A stretch of DNA of 64,000 nt, taken from the NCBI RefSeq assembly GCF_009451885.1, contig NZ_WIAO01000019.1, positions 1 through 64,000 of the forward strand, written 5' to 3'. This DNA comes from Glycomyces albidus (lineage in GTDB: Bacteria > Actinomycetota > Actinomycetes > Mycobacteriales > Micromonosporaceae). Positions within the stretch are counted from its first letter, which is position 1; every line of letters begins with the position of its first letter. The notes under the pieces were generated by a model. The model saw only the letters and a program-made list of their open reading frames with translations, was not told the DNA's origin and did not search any database. This document shows positions 30,822-39,554 of this stretch, piece by piece. The position numbers and the translations under genes are program-made.

Positions 30822-31741
30822 CGTTCGGTCCTTCCACTGGCGGGGGCGCTCTGGTACTCCAGCTCGTCCCGGGTGAGTTCCATGAACGCCTCCTCCAGGG
30901 AGACGCCCGTGGGCGTGAGTTCGTGCACCAGCACGCCGTGCCGCAGCGCCACGGCGGCGATCTCGCGGGCGCTGAGGCCGGCGACCTGGAGCTCCCCGTC
31001 CCCCGACGAGGTGACGCTGACACCCGGCCCCGCCAGCAGCGGCCCCAGCCGCGCGGCCTCGTCGGTGCCGACCCTGACGCCGCCCAGCGACGCCTCGACC
31101 AGGTCTGCCACGCTCGTGTCGGCCAGGAGCCGGCCGCGGCCGATGATGATGAGGTGGTCGGCGACCTGCGCGGTCTCGCTCATCAGGTGCGAGGACAGGA
31201 GCACCGCCCGGCCCTCGCCCGCGAGCTGCGCCAGCAGGTTCCGGATCCACAGCACCCCTTCGGGGTCGAGGCCGTTCACCGGCTCGTCGAGCATGACCAC
31301 CTCGGGGTCGCCCAGCAGCGCGGCGGCGATGCCGAGGCGCTGGCCCATGCCCAGCGAGAACGCGCCGACCCGCTTGTGCGCCACGCTGCCGAGCCCGGCG
31401 AGGTCGATGACCTCGTCGACGCGTCTGCGGCCGATGCCGTGCGTCTGCGCCAGCGCCGTCAGGTGGCCGACGGCGGACCGTCCGGGGTGGACGGACTTGG
31501 CCTCGAGCAGCGCGCCGATCTCGTGGAGCGGGGCGGCGTGCCCCGCGTAGGAGCGGCCGTTGACGTGGACCTCGCCGGCCGTGGGGGCGTCCAGGCCCAG
31601 GACCATCCGCATGGTGGTGGACTTCCCGGCCCCGTTGGGGCCCAGGAACCCGGTCACCTCGCCGGGCTTCACGGTGAAGCTCAGGCGGTCGACCACGGTC
31701 TTGTCGCCGTAGCGTTTGGTCAGTTCGCGCGCTTCGATCAT
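30818..31741 (-). CDS. ABC exporter ATP-binding protein
   Basis: 307 residues. Walker A GPNGAGKS at 34-41, signature FSLGMGQRL, Walker B VVMLDEPVNGLDP and switch His in SSHLMSE are all present. The C-terminal ~90 residues form the extra domain of DrrA/BcrA-type ATPases. GAGG precedes the ATG at 31741. It powers the permease encoded immediately downstream. Confidence 0.92.
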   Translation of the reverse strand: MIEARELTKRYGDKTVVDRLSFTVKPGEVTGFLGPNGAGKSTTMRMVLGLDAPTAGEVHVNGRSYAGHAAPLHEIGALLEAKSVHPGRSAVGHLTALAQTHGIGRRRVDEVIDLAGLGSVAHKRVGAFSLGMGQRLGIAAALLGDPEVVMLDEPVNGLDPEGVLWIRNLLAQLAGEGRAVLLSSHLMSETAQVADHLIIIGRGRLLADTSVADLVEASLGGVRVGTDEAARLGPLLAGPGVSVTSSGDGELQVAGLSAREIAAVALRHGVLVHELTPTGVSLEEAFMELTRDELEYQSAPASGRTER

Positions 31742-31855
31742 CGCGGTTCCCTCGTCTCCTCCGGGCCGCAGCGGCATCGCGGCCTGATGGATTCGACGCT
31801 ACGGACGCGCGCCTCTCACCGCGTGGGCCTGAGCGCGGGTCTTGCGGGGGCCGGA

Positions 31856-31872
31856 GTCGTACCTGGGTCGTA
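31856..31872. promoter_or_regulatory. 11-bp-spaced direct repeat upstream of ABC exporter
   Basis: GTCGTA occurs at 31856-31861 and 31867-31872, one helical turn apart, as response-regulator half-sites often are. It lies about 115-130 bp upstream of the ATPase start. Confidence 0.25.
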
Positions 31873-31890
31873 TCCGCGCCTACGCGCGGA
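31873..31890 (-). terminator. Hairpin downstream of the nucleoside hydrolase gene
   Basis: TCCGCGC (31873-31879) and GCGCGGA (31884-31890) pair perfectly with a 4-nt loop, 28 bp beyond the nucleoside hydrolase stop. Confidence 0.4.
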
Positions 31891-31917
31891 CGCTGAGGCG
31901 CGGCCGGTCGGGGGCCG

Positions 31918-32859
31918 TCAGGACCCGAGAGCCTCACGGAGGAACGCCCGGTACACCGTGCCCGACGCCTGTAGCGCGACCGTCGCGTTCGCGGGTTCGG
32001 GCCGCCACGGCCGGGTGTCGACCAGGAGCTGCCCGAGCGTGCGGGCCCCGGCGGTCTCGACGCTCACGTGCGCCCGCACCGTCGCGGTGAACAGGTCGGG
32101 GCGCACCAGGTAGGCGAGGCACATCGGGTCGTGGACGGGCGTGGACGGCTCGTGCGAGGGCGACGCCTGGTCGTGCTCGAGGCGGTGCCGGATGAGCGCC
32201 GCCGCGGCGGCCGCGGCCGGGGTGCCGAGCTGCTCGAGCTCGTCGCAGTCCGGTCCGGTGAGCGGCGCGCTGTGCGTCGCGTCGAGCGGCACGATCACCA
32301 CCTCGGGCAGCCCTGTGCTCAGGACCGCTTCGGCCGCTTCGGGATCGGCCCAGAAGTTGAACTCGGCCGCGGCGGTCACGTTGCCGTTGCCGTGCGCGCC
32401 GCCCATGAGCACCAGCCGCGGGATCCGCTCGGCCAGTCGCGGCTCGAGCGCGAGCGCGAGCGCGATGTTCGTGAGCGGCCCGGTCGCCACCAGCGTCGCG
32501 TCCGCGTTCGCCGCGTCCATGAAGAAGTCCACCAGGAACGGCACCGCGTGCCCTTCGCGCACGGCCGAGACCGCCTCGGGCAGCCCGAGCCCGTGCTGCT
32601 GGAACGCGCTGTCCTTGTTGAGGACGTCCCGGGGGATGGGCAGGTCCGGCCGGATGAGCGGCCGCGCCGCCCCCGCGTACACCGGCACCCCGGCGCCGGC
32701 CAGGTCGAGCGCGCGCAGCGTGTTGTCGGTGACGTGCTCGAGGGCCACGTTGCCGTTCACGGTGGTCACGGCCGCCGGTTCGAGCCCGGGGTGTCCGACG
32801 CCGGCGAGGATCGCGATGGCGTCGTCGGATCCGGTGTCGCAGTCGAGTACGAACCTCAT
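31918..32859 (-). CDS. Inosine-uridine-type nucleoside hydrolase
   Basis: 313 residues. The N-terminal calcium-binding cluster is present as DCDTGSDDAIAIL (family consensus DxDxxxDD). VTTVNGNVALEHVTDN, GPLTNIALAL and LVLMGGAHGNGNVTAAAEFNFWADPEAA follow in the correct order, and the C-terminal HDPMCLAYLV carries the last Asp. It hydrolyses the N-glycosidic bond of nucleosides for salvage. AAGGAG lies seven bases upstream of ATG 32859. Divergent from the esterase gene. Confidence 0.93.
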   Translation of the reverse strand: MRFVLDCDTGSDDAIAILAGVGHPGLEPAAVTTVNGNVALEHVTDNTLRALDLAGAGVPVYAGAARPLIRPDLPIPRDVLNKDSAFQQHGLGLPEAVSAVREGHAVPFLVDFFMDAANADATLVATGPLTNIALALALEPRLAERIPRLVLMGGAHGNGNVTAAAEFNFWADPEAAEAVLSTGLPEVVIVPLDATHSAPLTGPDCDELEQLGTPAAAAAAALIRHRLEHDQASPSHEPSTPVHDPMCLAYLVRPDLFTATVRAHVSVETAGARTLGQLLVDTRPWRPEPANATVALQASGTVYRAFLREALGS

Positions 32860-33217
32860 CGTCGCGCTCCTTCGTTGCTGGGCATGGTGTTCCGAGCGTA
32901 GCGACGCGTCCGGTCCGCCGGTCGCGGTGACCGCGGCGATGCGGCCCCCGCCTCCAATCGCGGCGCGGCCTGAGCGGCCATGCGCGCGACCCCGCCGCGA
33001 TCGTGCCGGCCGGCACGCGCACCGATCCCACCGTGGTGCGGGAGACCGCCGCTGTCGCGACGGCCCGACGGACCCGCCGTGGCCGAACAGGCTCGCGGCG
33101 CGGGCCGGTCCGGCCGCCGGCGCCCGCCGCCGGCCGAGGGACCCGGCCCCCGCGCGTCCACTGGGTGGACGGTGGAAACTGGTTGCCGACATCCCTACCC
33201 CGCCGCAGGAGGTCCCC

Positions 33218-34150
33218 ATGCCGGTCCACGAGTACTTCACCGCGATGTTCCGCGGCCTCGACGAAGCACGCGCCGGGGGCGGCACCGAGGCCGAGCAGGA
33301 GGCGCGCGCCCAGCGGTTCATGGACGAGTACCGCCGCCTCGACGAAGGCTGGGACGCCGCCGGCATCGCCATCGAGGACGCAGCGGTCCCCGGCCCCCAC
33401 GGGCCCGTCCCGGTCCGCACCTACCGGCCCGAAGGCGCGCTCGACGGCGCCGTCCTCTGGTGCCACGGCGGCGGCTTCCGCCACGGCGACCTCGACATGC
33501 CCGAAGGCCACATCGTCGCCATCGAGCTCGCCCGCCGCGCCCGCGCCTTCGTCGTCTCCGTCGACTACCGCCTCGCCGACGGCGAGCGGGTGCTCTACCC
33601 GTTCCCGATCGACGACGTCCACACCGCGTGGTCCTGGCTCGCCGGGCTCGAGGAGTTCGCCGACGCGCCGCTGGGGCTCGGCGGCGCCAGCGCCGGAGCC
33701 GCGCTGGCGGTCTCAACCGCCTTGCGCGCCAGGGACACCGGGCCGCGCGAGGCCGACGCGCTGCTGCTCGCCTACCCGTTCGCGCACTACCCGAACCCGG
33801 CGCTCGACCTCGACCTGTACCCGGAGATGGCCGCACTCCCGTTCCGGTTCGACGCCGCCGGCGTCGAGACGATGGTCCGCAACTACGTCGGCCGCATCAG
33901 CGACGTCCCGCCGGACGCGCTCCCGGGCGCGGCCCGCCTCGACGGGCTGCCGCCGACGTGGATCGTCGTCTCCGAGTACGACGACCTGCGCGGCTCGGCC
34001 GAGCTCCTCGAGCGCCAGCTCGCCGAGGTCGGCGTCCCGGTCGAGTCCTACCTGGCGGCAGGCATGACCCACGGGCACCTGAACCACCCGCCGCGCGTGC
34101 ACGAGATCGAGGAGTCCATCGCGTTCATGGCCCGGGGCCTCAAGGGCTGA
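33218..34150 (+). CDS. Alpha/beta hydrolase, hormone-sensitive-lipase (HGGGF) type
   Basis: 310 residues. The oxyanion motif WCHGGGFRHGD and nucleophile elbow GGASAGA (Ser in GASAG) define family IV carboxylesterases. SEYDDLRGSAELL supplies the catalytic Asp and GMTHGHLNH the His. Cytosolic, no signal peptide. GCAGGAGG precedes the ATG at 33218. Its stop is four bases from the stop of the convergent thioesterase gene. Ester substrate unknown. Confidence 0.9.
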   Translation: MPVHEYFTAMFRGLDEARAGGGTEAEQEARAQRFMDEYRRLDEGWDAAGIAIEDAAVPGPHGPVPVRTYRPEGALDGAVLWCHGGGFRHGDLDMPEGHIVAIELARRARAFVVSVDYRLADGERVLYPFPIDDVHTAWSWLAGLEEFADAPLGLGGASAGAALAVSTALRARDTGPREADALLLAYPFAHYPNPALDLDLYPEMAALPFRFDAAGVETMVRNYVGRISDVPPDALPGAARLDGLPPTWIVVSEYDDLRGSAELLERQLAEVGVPVESYLAAGMTHGHLNHPPRVHEIEESIAFMARGLKG

Positions 34151-34153
34151 CCC

Positions 34154-34798
34154 TCAGGCCTGGTAGTTCTTCGCCCCGGGGAACAGCGACCGGGCGCGTT
34201 CGAGGTCCGGTGCCACGAAGCGCCCTTGGGCGGCGACCAGGACCGCGTCCGGGTCGGACTCGGGGGCGACGGTGCCGTCTACGGTGATCTTGCGACCCTC
34301 GATGCCGGTGACCTCGGCACGCAGGAGCAGCGGCAGCTCCACCGGCACCGGCCGCTGATAGCGGACGTCGAGGGCGATCGTCATGGCGGGCAGGCCCTTC
34401 GCGGCGCAGGCCCAGCCCATGAGCTCGTCCAGCAGCAGAGCGCTCATGCCGCCGTGGGCGTACCCGGGCGGGCCCTCGTGGGCGACGCCGAGGACGCAGC
34501 GGCCGATGTACCCGTCCTCGCGCTCCTCGATCTCCAGGGGCGGGGCGAAGGCGCTGCCGTGCCCGGTCGCGGGGCTGTACATGCGCAGGCCGAAGGGGAA
34601 CACGTCGACGCTGGGGATCTCGGAGCGCTCGCGGCGGTGGCCGGTGAACCGGGCCTCGAGGCGCTTGACCTCGCCCGCGAGCTCCTGGAGGACCTCGGTG
34701 GGCGTCTCGGTGCGCGCCACCGTCTCCATGAGCGCCCGCAGTTCGCGGCCGAGCCCGGCGACCGCCTCGCGGCGCAGTTCGAGATCCTCGCTCGACAT
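34154..34798 (-). CDS. PaaI-like hotdog-fold thioesterase
   Basis: 214 residues. The C-terminal ~130 are a hotdog domain with the active-site segment YAHGGMSALLLDELMGWA and strand ALDVRYQRPVPVELPLLLRAEV. The first ~60 residues are a helical extension. Members hydrolyse acyl-CoA thioesters. GCAGGAGGAG precedes the ATG. It is divergent from a TetR gene with a shared operator, so acyl-CoA or fatty-acid-linked control is plausible (inference). Confidence 0.87.
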   Translation of the reverse strand: MSSEDLELRREAVAGLGRELRALMETVARTETPTEVLQELAGEVKRLEARFTGHRRERSEIPSVDVFPFGLRMYSPATGHGSAFAPPLEIEEREDGYIGRCVLGVAHEGPPGYAHGGMSALLLDELMGWACAAKGLPAMTIALDVRYQRPVPVELPLLLRAEVTGIEGRKITVDGTVAPESDPDAVLVAAQGRFVAPDLERARSLFPGAKNYQA

Positions 34799-34814
34799 CG
34801 TGTGCTCCTCCTGC

Positions 34815-34830
34815 TATGACGTTCGTTATA
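34815..34830. promoter_or_regulatory. TetR operator overlapping a -10 box
   Basis: TATGACGTTCGTTATA is a 16-bp palindrome with one mismatched pair between the arms. It overlaps TATAAT (34827-34832), the likely -10 of the tetR gene, and lies 17 bp upstream of the divergent thioesterase start. Confidence 0.65.
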
Positions 34831-34879
34831 ATCGGGGTCCGGGTCAGGCTACCACGCACCCGCAGAACGGAGACCGTCC

Positions 34880-35473
34880 ATGGCCCAGGCGAGCCCCCCT
34901 TCCCGCGAGCGCATCGTCGCCGGAGCGGCCGACCTCATCGCCCGCCGCGGCCTCAGCGCCGCGAGCATCCGCGAGACCGCCAAGCACGCCGCCGCCCCGC
35001 TCGGCTCCACGTACCACTACTTCCCGGACGGCAAGGGCCAGTTGGCGACCGAAGCCGTCGAGTACGCGGCCGGCCGCGTCGAGCAGCACATGCGGACCGC
35101 GCTCGAGGCCGGGCCGACCGCCGGGCTGCGCGCCTACCTCAAGCGCTGGCGCGACATCGTGGTCGACAGCGGGTTCCGCACCGGCTGCCCGGTCCTCGCC
35201 GTCGCCGTCGAGGAGCCCCCCGAAGACGAGTTCCCGCCGGCGCTGCTCGCCGCCGCGCTGGCGTTCGACCGATGGGAGCGGCTGCTCGCCGACTCGCTCG
35301 AGGCGCACGGCGCCGACCCCGACGAGGCGCGCGAGCTCGCGACGCTCGCGGTCGCCGCCGTCGAGGGCACCGTCGCGATGTGCCGGGCCAAGCAGAGCAC
35401 CGAGCCGCTCGACCGGGTCGCGCGGCGCCTGGAGGCGCTCATCGAGGCCGCCTGCGACGGCGACCCGGCCTGA
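34880..35473 (+). CDS. TetR-family transcriptional regulator (LmrA/YxaF-like)
   Basis: 197 residues. N-terminal helix-turn-helix SRERIVAGAADLIARRGLSAASIRETAKHAAAPLGSTYHYFPDGKGQL, followed by a helical ligand domain with GCPVLAVAVEE, seen in the LmrA/YxaF group. The conserved Gly-Ser-Thr-Tyr-His-Tyr-Phe recognition helix is intact. It probably represses itself and the divergent thioesterase through the palindrome at 34815-34830. Confidence 0.9.
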   Translation: MAQASPPSRERIVAGAADLIARRGLSAASIRETAKHAAAPLGSTYHYFPDGKGQLATEAVEYAAGRVEQHMRTALEAGPTAGLRAYLKRWRDIVVDSGFRTGCPVLAVAVEEPPEDEFPPALLAAALAFDRWERLLADSLEAHGADPDEARELATLAVAAVEGTVAMCRAKQSTEPLDRVARRLEALIEAACDGDPA

Positions 35474-35657
35474 GACGACCCGGTTCCAGACGGCGCGCGC
35501 CCCGAGACGACGCAGCGTCACCGATCCGTCCACATCGGTGCATCATCGCGGGCGGCGCGCCGTCCGCTTACGAGCGGCCAGTAGGGTCGGGCGGTACGAC
35601 CCTCCACCGCCGCTCGGCACGCGCGGGGCGGCGGCCGTATGAAGGACGAAACCGGCA

Positions 35658-37073
35658 ATGAGTAGACCTTCACCCCGACGCACCATCCACAGCCACCGCC
35701 TCGGCGGCATCGAGCACTGGCGCCGCCTCGTCATCGTGGCGGGCGCCGCGGTCGGCCTCACGGCCGCGGGCACGATCGCCGCGGCCCTCGCACTCACCCC
35801 CGACAGGCCCGCCGCGGACGCGGCGGCCGACACCGGCACCGCCGCAACGGCATCCGGCGGCGAGACCGAGAGTGGCGAGGCCGCCTCCGACGGTCCCCCG
35901 GACGGAGTCCAGGCCGACGCCGTGCCCGACGGCGACGGCATGTGCGACCGGACCGCCGGCCCCGCACCGGAAGTCGTCGTGACCGAAGTGGACGCCGAGG
36001 TGATCGGCGGCGGCACGGCCGACACCGACCCGCTCCCGGCGGCCCTCGCCGCCACTCCGACCGGCCGGTCCTGGGTCGCCTGGGACGGCACCGACGACCG
36101 CATCCACCTCGCCCGCCTCGACTGCGAGGACCGGATCGAAGGCGAGCCGATCGCCTTGGAGGGCATCGACCTCCAGGACGTCATCGCCGACGGTGACGGC
36201 GTGACCGTGCTCATCACCCGCGAAGGGGCGTGCGGCGACGGCCCGCTGTGCGGCGGCTCCACCAGTCCGTGCGCCACCATGCACATGGTCCGGTTCGACG
36301 ACAGCGGCGCGCAGGTGTGGGAGCGCCAGGTGACCAACCTCGGCAACGGCCTCGCGGGATACGACGACGGCGCCCGCTTCGTCTGGTGGTACCAGCACCA
36401 CGGCCGCCTCGCCAGCGACGGCGCCAACACCGCCGCCTACTTCGGCGTCGCCGTCACCGTCGCCAACGGCGACTGTGTGGACATCCACCAGGGCGACCGC
36501 ATGCAGGTCGTCGACGCCGACGGGAACCTCGCGGACCACCCGGACGCGTTCGACGTCGGATGCAGCCACAGCTGGACCACCCGCATCGCCTGGAACCCGG
36601 ACCGCGACGAGTTCGGCATGGTGTGCGCGACCGACGACGGGTGCCGCATCGCCGTCCCCGCCGCCGGCACCGTCGCGGAGGGCGCCTGCGACGGGACCCT
36701 CTTCGGCGGCGACCTCGTCACCGCCGCCGACGGCGGCTACTGGACCGCGTGGAGCCAGGGCGGGCGGGCCCGCCTCGAGCACTTCACCGACGGACCCTCC
36801 GACACCACTGTGGACACCGGTGCCGCGACCGACCACCCGCACCTCGTCGGCTACGGCGAGGCGCACATGCTGCTCGCCTGGGCATCGGGCGACGGCATCG
36901 CCGCGCAGGTCCACAGCGCCGACTCCGGCGCCGCCGCCGGCGACGCGTTCACGATCGCCGTGCCGGATCATCCGTACCAGGCGTTCAAGGCCTATCCTGA
37001 CGGCAGCGTCGCCTTCCCGGCGGCCGGGGGCGGCGGCTCGATCCGCATCGCCCGGGTGATGCCGCTGTCGTAA
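35658..37073 (+). CDS. Membrane-anchored extracellular protein, unknown function
   Basis: 471 residues. A basic N-terminus, one transmembrane helix at about 24-46 (LVIVAGAAVGLTAAGTIAAALAL), a low-complexity Ala/Gly/Asp/Glu linker to about 95, then an extracellular domain. That domain has repeated beta-strand patterns (SWVAWDGTDDRIHLARLD, FVWWYQHHGRLASDGANTAAYFGV, HMLLAWASGDGIAAQVHSA) suggestive of a beta-propeller. It also has several paired cysteines that could form disulfides. No enzyme motif recognised. The DUF1772 gene follows by 32 bp. Confidence 0.7.
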   Translation: MSRPSPRRTIHSHRLGGIEHWRRLVIVAGAAVGLTAAGTIAAALALTPDRPAADAAADTGTAATASGGETESGEAASDGPPDGVQADAVPDGDGMCDRTAGPAPEVVVTEVDAEVIGGGTADTDPLPAALAATPTGRSWVAWDGTDDRIHLARLDCEDRIEGEPIALEGIDLQDVIADGDGVTVLITREGACGDGPLCGGSTSPCATMHMVRFDDSGAQVWERQVTNLGNGLAGYDDGARFVWWYQHHGRLASDGANTAAYFGVAVTVANGDCVDIHQGDRMQVVDADGNLADHPDAFDVGCSHSWTTRIAWNPDRDEFGMVCATDDGCRIAVPAAGTVAEGACDGTLFGGDLVTAADGGYWTAWSQGGRARLEHFTDGPSDTTVDTGAATDHPHLVGYGEAHMLLAWASGDGIAAQVHSADSGAAAGDAFTIAVPDHPYQAFKAYPDGSVAFPAAGGGGSIRIARVMPLS

Positions 37074-37105
37074 CCGAACCTTGAACCGCGAAAGGCCCCC
37101 GCCAC

Positions 37106-37603
37106 ATGGAGCTGCTCCACCTCATCGCCCTGATCGCCGCGCTCCTCAGCGCCGGTCTCATGGCCGGGCTGTTCACCGGGTACTCGTACTCGGTGATGCC
37201 CGGTCTCAAGATCCTCGACGACCGCTCCTGGATCGCCGCCCTCCAGCACATCAACCGCGTGATCCTCAACGGCCGCTTCCTGTCCGCGTTCCTCGGATCG
37301 GTCGTCTTCGCGCTCATCGCGCTCATCCTCGGCCTGTTCCTCGACGACCGGTCCGCACTGCCCTGGACCGCCGCCGGACTCGCCGGCACCCTCGTCATGT
37401 TCATCGGCACCATGGCCAAGAACGTGCCCCTCAACGAGAAGCTCGAAGCCGCCGGCGACCCCGCCGCGATCCCCGACCCCGCCGCGCTCCGCGCCGAGAC
37501 CGAGCAGACCTGGATCCGGTGGAACCACGTCCGCGGCATCGCCGCGCTCCTCGCACTCGCCGCCCTCGCCGGCGCCCTCTACACGACCGGCCAGGTCGCC
37601 TGA
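37106..37603 (+). CDS. DUF1772 (anthrone oxygenase-like) membrane protein
   Basis: 165 residues with four hydrophobic segments (start LIALIAALLSAGLMAGLFTGYSYSVMPGL; end GIAALLALAALAGALYTTG). NVPLNEKL and TWIRWNHVRGIAALLA are the conserved DUF1772 features. Some family members act as anthrone oxygenases or are linked to polyketide tailoring, but most bacterial ones are uncharacterised. GAAAGG precedes the ATG. It may be co-transcribed with the upstream extracellular protein. Confidence 0.82.
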   Translation: MELLHLIALIAALLSAGLMAGLFTGYSYSVMPGLKILDDRSWIAALQHINRVILNGRFLSAFLGSVVFALIALILGLFLDDRSALPWTAAGLAGTLVMFIGTMAKNVPLNEKLEAAGDPAAIPDPAALRAETEQTWIRWNHVRGIAALLALAALAGALYTTGQVA

Positions 37604-38420
37604 GCTCACCGCGTGCACCAGCCCTTGGAAGCGGCCGCCCACCCGGCGCGCCGCGCCGGTCCCGCTGCGCGGCCTGGGCATGGCTGGAGGGGGGCGGGGA
37701 GGCGCCGGCTCGGGGGCGGCCGATCCTCGGGTCGTGTGCCCTCCTTCGGCGGGTGGGAGTCGGGGTCAGAGCGGGCAGCGACGAAAGGGTGAGTGGCGGG
37801 GCGGGGCGGATTGGTTGGCTTGGGGCCGTTGAGGACTGGGGCGAATATGAGTGGTTTGCACGCGTGTGGGTGATGACGGTTTCGTACAGGCGTGGGAGTA
37901 TTGAGAGACGCACAGGGACAGGGAAATCGTTCAGGTGTCGCGTAGGTGCAAGCAGACTAAGACAAGCCTCTGGCCTATGGGCAAACCGAGCTGATTCCGA
38001 GGCAATACCGCCGATGCAAGCGTGGTCGGGTTACCGGTCGATCTCATCCCCACGTGCTATCGCGACCCGCAGCAGTCAACAGCCCTCGACGAGGGGGTTG
38101 TGATCGGGCGGCAGACCGCCGGAAGGGATCACCCCGACCGGAGGCAGTGCTCCTTACGAGGCACACGACCGGACCATCACCGCAACCGACGAGGCCAACC
38201 GCACGCCGGCACGAGTGCCAGCGACGCGTGCGCGATGCCACCCGGCCGGGCATTCGAGACCCGGCACCGGCTCCGCACCACCAAGCAGCCGACCAACAGA
38301 GGCTATGCAGCGAACGCGGACACCGCGGCCAATGCAGTAGTTAGTCGTTGTGCATCGAGGCGGCAGTGGCCCATCACGACAGCGCGCCAGTACAACAGCG
38401 CGCTCCCCACCACGGCGCAC

Positions 38421-38494
38421 CCGCCACTGCGGCGTGTGCTGGCGCAACAGTGCACCGCCACTGCCACGGCGTGTGCGAGCACAACAGTGCACCG
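38421..38494. repeat. Two diverged ~37-bp tandem copies
   Basis: CGGCGTGTGC starts at 38430 and 38467, and CAACAGTGCACCG starts at 38445 and 38482, giving a 37-bp period with an indel between. A more diverged CAACAGCGCGC lies at 38393. Confidence 0.6.
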
Positions 38495-39208
38495 TAACCG
38501 ATGCGGCATGCGCTAGTGCCACTGCGTGTCCCGATGTTCGCATGCAATGCGGAGCAGTGCACGAGCAGGAGATAGCGGGAGGCGGAAGCCTGAGACGGCG
38601 CAGGAATGGAAGGAGGTGAACAGGCAATGGCGATAGCGACAGTGCGTGCGTGTCCGCACTGCGACCCGAGACCGGGCGCCGGACGCAATGCCGACGGCCC
38701 GAGCCTCGATGCTCGGGGCAGGCCGCCGACCGATGGTGCAGGCGGCAGCCCTGAAACCGACGATCGGGCCGTCGAGCGCGCGGTGAACGCAGACCCTGCT
38801 GCGGGTCCCGCACCCGATGTCCGCGAACCGAGACCCGAATCTCGCCCACGAATCCGAGGCCGGCTCCGCAGCCGATGCGCCCAGCTCCCAGTGGCAAGCC
38901 GCTCTTCGACGCCACGACCGCAGTCCCGCCAGTGCGTGCCGTCGATGCCATCGAGACGACGCCCCGCACTCCGAGGCCGCCGCAACGGCCCGACCCGGTT
39001 GCGACACGACCGTCCGAGTGTCACGACCAAGGGGAGGCCGATCAGAAGGCGGCAAGAAGGCCCAGAGCCAAGCCGGCCGATATGGTCACATCCCGCCGGA
39101 TGCTGTCCACCGCCAACAGCTGCAACAAGAACCGTTCGGGAAGCGCCGCTCTCGCTTTGCGAACGCACCCGGACACCCACGACACGCGAACGCCGCCCCA
39201 GATGCCGC

Positions 39209-39512
39209 CCGGCCTCGGCAGTGTCCCGGAGCGCCCCTCCCGTTCCGCCGTCGCTGATTGCTCGAACTTTGATCGGCCGCCGTCCCGGCCTCGGCAGCAT
39301 TCCGGGACACGCCACTCGCTTTGCCGTCGGTGATCGTTCGAGCCTTGATCGGCCGCCGACCCGGCCTCGGCAGTGTCCTGGGACACGCCACTTGCTCTGC
39401 CGTCGCTGACTGTTCGTGCCTTGATCGGCTGCCGACCCGGCCTCGGCGGCATTCCGGAACGCCCTCCCGCTCCGCCGTCGCTGATTGCTCGAACGCTGAT
39501 CGACCACCGACC
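39209..39512. repeat. Four tandem copies of a 76-bp repeat
   Basis: Units begin with CCGGCCTCGGC at 39209, 39285, 39361 and 39437; a truncated fifth start (CCGGCCCCG) is at 39512. Shared internal blocks are CCGTCGCTGAT-like at mid-unit and TTGATCGGCCGCCGAC at the end. Copies differ at scattered positions. A 76-bp period is not a multiple of three, which argues against a coding repeat. Confidence 0.85.
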
Positions 39513-39554
39513 CGGCCCCGCTATCGATGCTCTCAACCCCGCAGGGCAATACAC

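Larger units (their letters stand above)
37604..39554. other. Two-kilobase gene-free region with lower GC and repeats
   Basis: No reading frame in this stretch shows actinobacterial codon bias or a recognisable product. Open frames on both strands are present but are Arg/Pro/Ser-rich and compositionally like noise. Sampled lines run about 55-62% GC against about 72% around them. The right third contains 76-bp tandem repeats and the middle shorter near-repeats. Candidates: decayed mobile or integrated DNA, or a structured non-coding locus. Confidence 0.6.

Noticed and set aside
39209-39512. CRISPR array
   Set aside because: The units are contiguous and similar throughout; there are no unique spacers between conserved repeats and no cas genes nearby.
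39209-39512. Plasmid-type iterons or an origin
   Set aside because: No Rep or partition gene, no DnaA boxes and no AT-rich melting region recognised nearby; kept only as a possible protein-binding array.
38374-39549. A 391-codon minus-strand frame across the repeat island, and overlapping plus-strand frames
   Set aside because: Ser/Arg/Gly-rich, no domain, and the 76-bp period shifts frame in each repeat, so a coding repeat is unlikely.
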